From positions 1-32,673 of the IMG/VR virus record IMGVR_UViG_3300021389_000087: a stretch of DNA of 32,673 bases. One strand, written 5' to 3'. Below the pieces are notes generated by a model that was given only the letters and a program-made list of their open reading frames with translations, was not told where the DNA came from and did not search any database. The stretch comes from a virus. Of this stretch, positions 6,501 through 15,500 are shown one piece after another; the first letter of the stretch is position 1; every line of letters starts with the position of its first letter. The position numbers were made by a program, and so were the translations under genes.

Positions 6501-9500
6501 CTCTAGCACCCTTTACTTTTTGTCTAACGGCAGCCATAGCCTTACGAATCTTAGCACCCATATTGTTAGTAGGTCTTACTCCTGCAGTCTTAGTATAGTC
6601 TGCTAACATTCTGGCTTGTTGCGTAGAGAAACCTTTTCTAACACGAGTCTCCTGTGTACCCTTCTTCTTGCTACCTACAGTATACTTGTCACCCTCGTTG
6701 ATATACTCAGGTTGTTTCTGTAGGTACTCAATAGTTTTATCTACTATCTGTGTGCTAGTTAGCTTCTTGTTACCCTTTAATTTATCATTCTTTTTTACAA
6801 GCTTTTTTCTATAGGCTTCGACTCTATTGTATAGTTTAGTCCCTGCCTTGATGCCGCCCTTAATATTTGTAAAACTCTTAGGCACTACTTCTAAGAAGTC
6901 TTTATCAAGGTTCATTAGTTCATCTACCTCTTTAGCTGATCTATTCAACACACGTACTAAAAAGTCCCTTATATTAGACTCTTTGAAGTTGGCTTGCCTG
7001 CCTTCGTTTATAATCTGCTGAGTAGACTTCTGCTCACGACCCTTTGGTCTAGATAAATTTTTCTTAATTATATTATTTTGTGTTAAAAACAACCCACCAG
7101 TAGAAGCTTTTTTAACACTATAATTTCCTGGAACAGATTCTACCTCTCTTTTAAGGTATGTAAGATCAGGTGCAGGTTTAGCATTAAAGTATCCATCATT
7201 ACCATAGTAGTAACTGTCAGCTATGTCGTAAATTGTTTTTTCTTTTTTAGGTTTAGTCTGAACCTCTTGATTTACAGCGTAATCTTTAAGCTTAAAAAAT
7301 GCATTGTCTTTAATCTCTAAATACCTACCCTCAATACTAGGAGTGGTTACGACTTTTACGTTTTGATATGGTATAGGCTTTGCTGACCTTACATAGTCAT
7401 CAGCACCAATCATAAACAGGTCCATATCCTTATCTACCTTTATAGCCATCACCACACCCTCAACACCTTCAGGTAAATAATTAAATGCAGTGCTTGCGTT
7501 TGGAGCTAAGTTGATTCCTTCTTTTTCCGAGATAGTTCCTCTAAGGTCTGTATCAATAAATCTTGTGCTTAGAATTCTATAAAAGTCAGCTTTTGACACC
7601 CCTCTAAATAGATATCCATCAGCATCCACTTCAAAAATACCTCCTAGGTCTTTGTCTTCTTTTATTTTTTTACCTTTTTTTACAGTACCTTCTCTTGGAT
7701 AAAACTCATTACCAACCTCCTTCATAAAAGGCTTGTTTAGGTCGTTTAATTTCTCAGCTAACTTTACTCTTTCATAATACACAGGAACTAAACCTTCTTT
7801 TAATAACTCAAGAGTTTTTAGTTCATCTTTTAATGCTTGGTAGTTATCAAAGAATTTTTCTGTATAAGCCTCCTTACCTGCCTTATCTTTTTCAAACTCC
7901 ATTACAGACTCGGCTTCAATCCTAACCTTTAGTTCATCTATCTGCTGATCCAAGTCAGCAGGTATAGTAACAGGAATTTTTGATTCACGACCCTTTACTT
8001 CAGGTAACTTAAGCATACTCTGCTTTGTAGTAAAGTCCTTGTTTATGCCTTTGTTTTCTACAAACCCTAATCCTTTATAGAAGCCTTTCAGTCTGTCAAT
8101 AGATGTAGCTCCATAGCTTGTACTAGGAGTCAATGCTATTGTTAGTCCCTTCTTATTAGCAAAGTCTATAACCTCCCTCATAACATTGCTTCCCACTCCA
8201 GTGTTTCTCTGGTCTTCTGTAACAATAATCTTATCTAACTCCAAAAAGTCTTTGTTCTGGTATAGGTCTAGTGTAACATCATACTTATTTTCTAAGTTAG
8301 ATTCTAATTCTGATACACTTTTCTGCTCACGAGACTGAGGAGGTGCTACTATATTACCACTAGCTTTTGATAACTTAGCAGTTCTACCATACTGACTTAA
8401 AGCCATTTCTGTTGATGGGTGTTTTTCAGAATATTCCTTCCATGAAAAAACTTTTCCTGATGATTGAGTTAGTTCAGGATACGTTGTGTCTATATTATAT
8501 GCTCCATCTAAAAAGAAAACTTCTATTTCTTGGTCTGAAAATATTTCTGCAGGATATGACTTATGGTAAAATTCATCTGACTTAGGAGTAACCTTTGTTG
8601 ATAAAGTTCCCTTTGTTCTCATTAGCATTACTATATCCCAAAGCTTAGTTGCCTTCTTAGTTTTTTCTTCTTCAAACTTAGATGCTACTTCTGATATAGA
8701 ACCTGCCGTTGGAAACTTTCTGTCTTCAGTAACTTTAGGGTCTCCTAATATAGCCTTTATAATTGCCTTTCTTTTCTCAAACGAAAGTGTTGTATCATCT
8801 CCTAATAACACTTTGTTTAACTTGGTAATCATAGTCTCTATGTTGTCAGACTTTTTTATATTTAAGTCCGACTCAGTTAATCTTACAGATTTTAATGAAA
8901 GAGCTTTAGTCAGGTATTCACTAAATAACTTCTTAGTAACCTTACTAGACTTTGATCTTAAATCAAACTTCATAAACTCCCACACAGTCTCAAACATGTC
9001 TTGGTTACTCATGTGAGAGTTCGGCTTCATTATGATTGGTGTTGCATAAATATAACCATCCTTGTCTCTATTAGCATTCATATTTTCAGCTATACTAGTA
9101 GCTTTAGAGATAGTTCTAGATGCCCACCACTTACCTGTTATTTGAGGGAAGTATATCCCACCAAAGAATTTAAATACAGGATTATTTTTAGCGTCAGCTA
9201 TAAAAGCTCCTGTCATTCTATCGGACTCAAGTAGATTGGATTTTTTTTGATTGAAGTTACTTAAAGGAGTATCTTCAGACAACTTTATATTTGGATTAGT
9301 AGGAAACCTTTTTAAAGTAAAGCTTGTTAAAACAGACTTTGATTCCCTTGGTGACGCATTAATAACCCCACTAACACTACCATTTAATATAGCAACATCC
9401 TGTTTTGCTTGGGCATCAAAGTCTGTTCTTAAGGCTAACCCACTTCCTGAGTATAATTTTGTATTGTAACCATACCAGTCAGACCTTTTTAGTTTTCCGT

Positions 9501-12500
9501 TTTTACCAGAAGGTTTTGCCGTAACAGATCCTGCATCATAAAAACCAATGGTTATATTATCTTGACTTACTCCAGTTACATTAGAGAAATCTTTTAAACC
9601 ATCAATCATGTTGTTAACACTACCTGAAAAATCTTTTACAAAAACTTCACCGTTAGATGTTTCAGCTATAAAAATTCCTGCAGCTCCTGAAAATTTAGAA
9701 TATTTTTTTCTCGTGGTGTATATAACGCTATTTATAATATCACCTGATTTTGTGACTAAAGTTTTAGACTTACCTGCACCTCTAATTCTTTTATACTGAC
9801 TAGCCTTTAAGTCTATATTTTTTTCTTTATTCCATGCAATTTCAGATGACTTATATTGAACTAAGTTTTGTATAACTGCATCATTGTTATTAATATCACC
9901 TTTCTTTTTGTAAACAACATTTACCTGTCCGTTATCTAACTTAGTAAATACAGGGAAGTAAGTTTCATTAGACGCATTTTTCCAACTCCCTCTTGATTTA
10001 AACCATTTTGACTGCCTAAGCAGCTCCGTTTGGTCGGCATCATAAATATCTTTAAAATCTTTTGGTCTATTGTCTAGTATAAAGAAATGTGCAACCGCTG
10101 ATCCGTCAATAATTTTAGGTGCACTTTGGTTTCCTTTCGTTGGGATAGGCTCATAGTTTTGCCCAACATCATTGTTGTGGTAACTTGAATGTACTGACAG
10201 TGTGCCTTTATTGTCTCTACTTTCTTTTTCAGTGGAATGTATTTCTGACTCTGGTAGTGTTACCACTTCCTGTACAGGAGCTACTGTTTCTATAACAATT
10301 TCAGCAACATCGTTTTCCACAACATCAATCAAACCATACTTATGTAATCCTTTTTCTAAGTAAGATGGAAATGCTTTTACATTGTCTTCTAAATACGAAA
10401 TAGCTTGATTAGAAATATTAGCGTCAATATTAAAAGAAGATATTAAAACCAATGCTACAAGTGTTGCTTTTTTAAAGTCTCTAACAAACTTAGTTATCTT
10501 GTCTTTTAGCAGCCTACTCTTCTCTACTATTTTGTTTGTTTTGCCTTCTATATAGCTATTAATTGCTGTAGAAACAAATAAACTAATATCATTTAATGTG
10601 TCTCCAACCTCAGCTATTACAGTCTTATATTTTTCTTTGTTTTTTAAAATTTCTAAAGCAATTCTGTTAGCCTCTTTTTTAATATTTGTAACCTCTTCAA
10701 CTTCTTCTACTGCATTTTCTTGTTCAGCCTTTGATTCAATTAAAACTATTTCCTCTGCTTCTTGTTCAGCCTTTTTTATTTGGCTTAGTATTTCAACATC
10801 CTCCTCAGTTATCTCCTCGCCTGTTACAGTCTTAGTGGCTAGTACATTTATAAGGTCAATAACACTCTGGTCATCCTTACCAAACTCACTACCTAATTTA
10901 ATACCAAACTTCTTAGCTATCTTTTTTAAGAACTCAACAATGGCATACTTAGCAGGAGCTTTTAGTTGCTTATATTTTTTAAACTCTTGGCTTGACATCA
11001 ATCCTATAAGCTCTGCAATAAACTCCTCTTCTCGAAACTGTTCCTGGTCACCAGTATACAACTTAGTGAAGGCATCAATTTCCTTGTAAAGCTTACTGTT
11101 TTTAGATAAGGTCTTTTTAACAGACTCAACCATTTTTATAGCCATCGCCCTTGCCTTAGCATCAGTCTTTAATTTATTTAAAAACACTGCATGAAATACC
11201 TCGTGTGGCACAGTACTTAACCTAGCGTTGGTTAAGTCGATATGTATGGTGTCTGTCGTAGTATCATAATAACCACTACTTGTTTTACCAGTATACTTAA
11301 AGTACTCTGACTTGCTTTCGTGTAAAACAATTTTTGTTTCATCAAGCAACTTAGCAATAGACCTAGCACTAGCCTTTGCTATCTTAATTATTCTTGGCTT
11401 TAATTTATTTACTTTTTCAGGCTTGCCCTCTTTGTTTATGGTTAAGTTAGGAGAAATACTCTCACCCAACTCATCTTTAAAAAACTCTTTAATATCTTCT
11501 TGTTCTTCTTGAGTTTCCTTATCTGTTTTCTTCTCAGAAATTTTTCTTTTTCTAACTAAGAGGGATTTTTCTACTTTAACTAATTCTTTTAATAATTTAA
11601 ACTGTTCTTCAATTTCATCTTTGACTTTTTGTTTTGGTTTTCCTCTTAAAGACTCTTGTTTTTTCTCAAGAGCTTCAATTTTTCTTACTATAACAAGTTC
11701 TTCTTTTTTATTTTTTTCTATCTCAGCATCTATCTCGGCTTCAGTCATTGTTTCCTCTTCCTCTACAACAGGACTCTCAAGTTCTTCCTCTACCTCAGCT
11801 TCAGGATCTGCTTTTACTTCTGCTTTTGGAGCAGTTTTTACAGGAATTTTATCAAACTTTTTATAGCTCTCTATCTTTTGTTTTGCCTCTTCAATTTGAT
11901 TATCTATATCAGTGGTATCTACTTCAGAACTATTGGTGTTTAAATTATTAGCATAGTCACTAAATTCTTTAAAAGACATGTCCATTACATCCTTGATCTT
12001 AACAGTAGAACCATTTACTAATTCTAAATCTGCATTTAAAAGATTTTTGTAATTTTCAGGAAGTGATGACTTTTTAAAGATATTTAATCTGTTTAATATT
12101 CTTTTTTGTCCTGATATATTTGCAATAGTTTTTATTCTTTGCTCAATTTTTTGAACTACATTTAATGAGGTTTCATCTTTTACTTTTATGTTCCCTGGTT
12201 TCTTCCTATTATTTAATTCAAATTGTTTTTTATCTTCTAAAGCTTCTATTTTATTGTACTCTTCTAAAACCTCTTCAAGAATTTTTATTCGTTCTTTAAT
12301 AAATTTGAAACCTGAAAAAGGGTCTTTTTTTAATTCTTCTATTTTTTTCTCTACAGCATCTTTGCTATATAAATCGTTTTTTATTGATAGTCTATTTTTA
12401 GTTTTCTCGTCAAGCAAAGAGGATAGATATTTTTCTCTTTCAACTTGCCTTTTTACTTCACCCTCATCACCCTTTTTTTCTGCTTTATTTCTAGCTACAT

Positions 12501-15500
12501 TCGATTCAAAAATTGCCTTTTCTATTTCTTGAGGTGTCATTAACACTTTATCATCAACCTCAGCTTCAACCTCAGCTTCAGGAGCAGGAGTAACAAGCAT
12601 ATTAGCCTCTACCTTTGTTCCATCACCAAACGCTTCTGCATACGCAGGAGCATTTGCAATAACATCTTTAGCCATTGCTTTTGTATCTACCTCAATTATT
12701 TGTCCTGTAACCTTATTAACAATCCACCATTTATCACTTGTCTTATTTCCTTCTTCATCAAATAAAGCTTGCTCTTGTCCTTGACGATTATCTAGTATTT
12801 CAAAATCTTTAGACCATATTTTCTTATTGGTCTTGTTCATTTCGTAAACCACTTCTTCAACCTCTACCTCTGTATCTGTTTGTTGGTCTTTTTTAAACAA
12901 CTCAACTGCTCTTTGTAAAGACTGTGCCTCAGTTATTTCAATTTCTGTTTCGCCTCTTGCCTCAGCCTCCTCTAATAACTCTTTACCTGCCTGATCTAAA
13001 AATTTTATTTGCTCGTCTTGTTCTAAACTTCTAAACTCATCTATATCTGCTACTGCTTCTTCTACTATTTTTCCACCCTCTTCTAAAGTTGAATCAAACT
13101 GAGTAATTCCTTCAGACTCAATTTCAGCTTCTTCTTGAGTGTCAATACTTTCACCTGTTAACTTCTCTAGCCTTTTATTAACCCTGTCTAAAAGTTCTTG
13201 CTTTGGCTTAGACAAAACCTTATCTGCCTCTTTAATTTCGTTTTCTAGAGTCTCTTTTTGTAGAAGCAACTGAAGTGCCTCCTTCCTTTGGTTAGTATTA
13301 AATTCATCAAATGGAATACGATTAGCTACCAATATACCTTCTAATTTATTTACAAGGTCTAACTCCTTCTGAGCTTCTTTTTTATCTAATTCATTAGATG
13401 GGTCAGCTATTCTGTTTTTTAATTTTGATATGTATGCACTTTTTAATGTAGGTTCTTGTATTGTTTTCTCAAATATTTCAAAAACTTCAGGTTGTAAATT
13501 TTGAACATCAAGACCACTTACGGCAGTCGTTACGGCAGGAATACTACCCATAACTAAACCACCAACCATTTCAGCTAAACCTGCTTCAACAACCTGTCCC
13601 ATATAGGCTGCAAAAGTTTCTGGAGTCTCAAACATCTTAGCCTCCTTAGTAGCATTGTATACATCCTTTATTTCAATAGCTGCAATCTCTTGAGCAAGCC
13701 CAGTCTCAAACTCTGCTAAACCTGCTCCTGTTACAACTAAAGCACCTCTTGCAATCATACTCTCAATATCCTGACGAATAAACTCCTGGAATGTCTTAGC
13801 ATTTGTGTTCTTGTTTGACTTACGTAAAGCCTTTGACACTAAAGAGTTTAGTAGTCCCTTTTGTGATATAATATTTCTAAGACCTATGTTTTCTAACACT
13901 GCCGTAGCAATACCAATCGGCATTTTTACTTGTGTCTTTTCTGCCTCAGATATCTTATCAAACATAGGATTCTTTTCCATCTCCTGGTCTACATAATCCG
14001 TAGACATGTTGTACATCTGAGCAGTACGTTGTGCCCAACCTAAAGGACTTGATGTTCCTAACATTGCAAACAATGAGCCTCCTAAACCTAAAAAACCTTT
14101 CTTTAAAAAATTGCCTTGTTTTTGAACCTCTGCCCACTGCTCAGTGGTGCTCTTGTCTTTTAAAAAATTATAAGCATCACGCCCTGCAGAAACCATACCC
14201 TCGTTACCAAAGTTATCTTTTTGTGCTCCAACAACTGAGAATGGATTTCTAAACTTAGGGTCATCACTCAAGGCATCAGCAAAAGCACGTTCTCTTGCAC
14301 TTATTAATCTCTTCCCTTCAGGATCACTAGGGTCAACTTTTGGCTCGTAATATTTTTTAGTTTTTCTTTCAATGTCAAGTAGTGCATCCTGAACTATATC
14401 AAAGTTTGTTTTTTCTTTCTCCTGAATTCCTCCTTTTGTAGACCCTGTTTTCATAGCTCTAGCTCTTGCCATGCTAGGTGTATTTAAGAACCCTTTGGTG
14501 ACAATAGAATCAAAAAACAGTTTAACATCATTTGTGTCCCCACCAAGAGCTTTAACCACCTCATCAAGAGACATGTCTTCATTTAATCCTTCAGGAGCTA
14601 AACCTTTCTTTTTAGCTATTTTAATTATGTCCTTCTTATATTCTTCTCCTCTGGTAGTATCACCTTCTATCACCTTTTCATCCAGGTATGTTGTTAAGTC
14701 TATAAGTGAAGACATTGGTGTAAACGTAGGTCCTGCACTAGCCATCATTTCATTCCAAAAACCTGACCACCATGTACCTTGTTGTGCTTTCATTGCAGTA
14801 TACTCTCCTGCAGTTTTATCTAACTTTGCACCTCTATATTTAAAATCTTCATACTTGCCCTCTATATCTTTAAGTTTTAAATCTAATTCATTAGATTGTT
14901 TCAACCATTCATCGTAGTTTGCTTTTAATACAGGATTGTTTTTCCTAAGCTCTTTGCTAACATTAGAGAAATTAGAGTTGTATATACTGTCTAGTTTTGC
15001 TCTAGCTTTAGCATACTCATTAACTTCATATTGAAATCTTTCAGACTGTTGATTAAATAGTTTTATAGTGGCATTTAATTCTTCTTCAGTTTGAACAGTT
15101 CTCTGGTTTTGTACTATAGCCTGACTTTGTTTTAGTATCTCGCTTTCCTTTCTTTTATTTTCTCTAAGAAATTTTTCTAATTCTTTTGAAGTTCCTTCTT
15201 TACCCCACCATCTATCAAGCTTTACCTTTAACTTCTTGTCTGTACCACGAACTTTAACAAGCATAGCATCAGTACCTAAAAGATTAGTAGTTGATTCCTC
15301 AAAGTCAAAGCCATACTTACCAAACTTGTATTGCATTTCTGGAACTACAAATTCTTCTGGTTCAGATATCATTTCTGGTGTAACAGAAGTCTTTAAAGAT
15401 GCTTCAAATTCTGCATCCTCGCTTTCTATAGGCTCAAGTATATTCTGTGGTTGGTACTCTGTAGTTTCAGGAGTTTCTTGTGTATCCAAGGAAGTGTCTT

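Noticed and set aside
10598-11089. 163-codon open frame on the + strand inside the giant gene
   Set aside because: Antisense to Ser/Glu-coding coiled-coil sequence; its product is a Ser-rich low-complexity string, and the - strand frame is clearly the coding one.
14471-14917. 148-codon + strand frame inside the giant gene
   Set aside because: Composition is that of a reverse-complement shadow, and no independent start context or neighbours support it.
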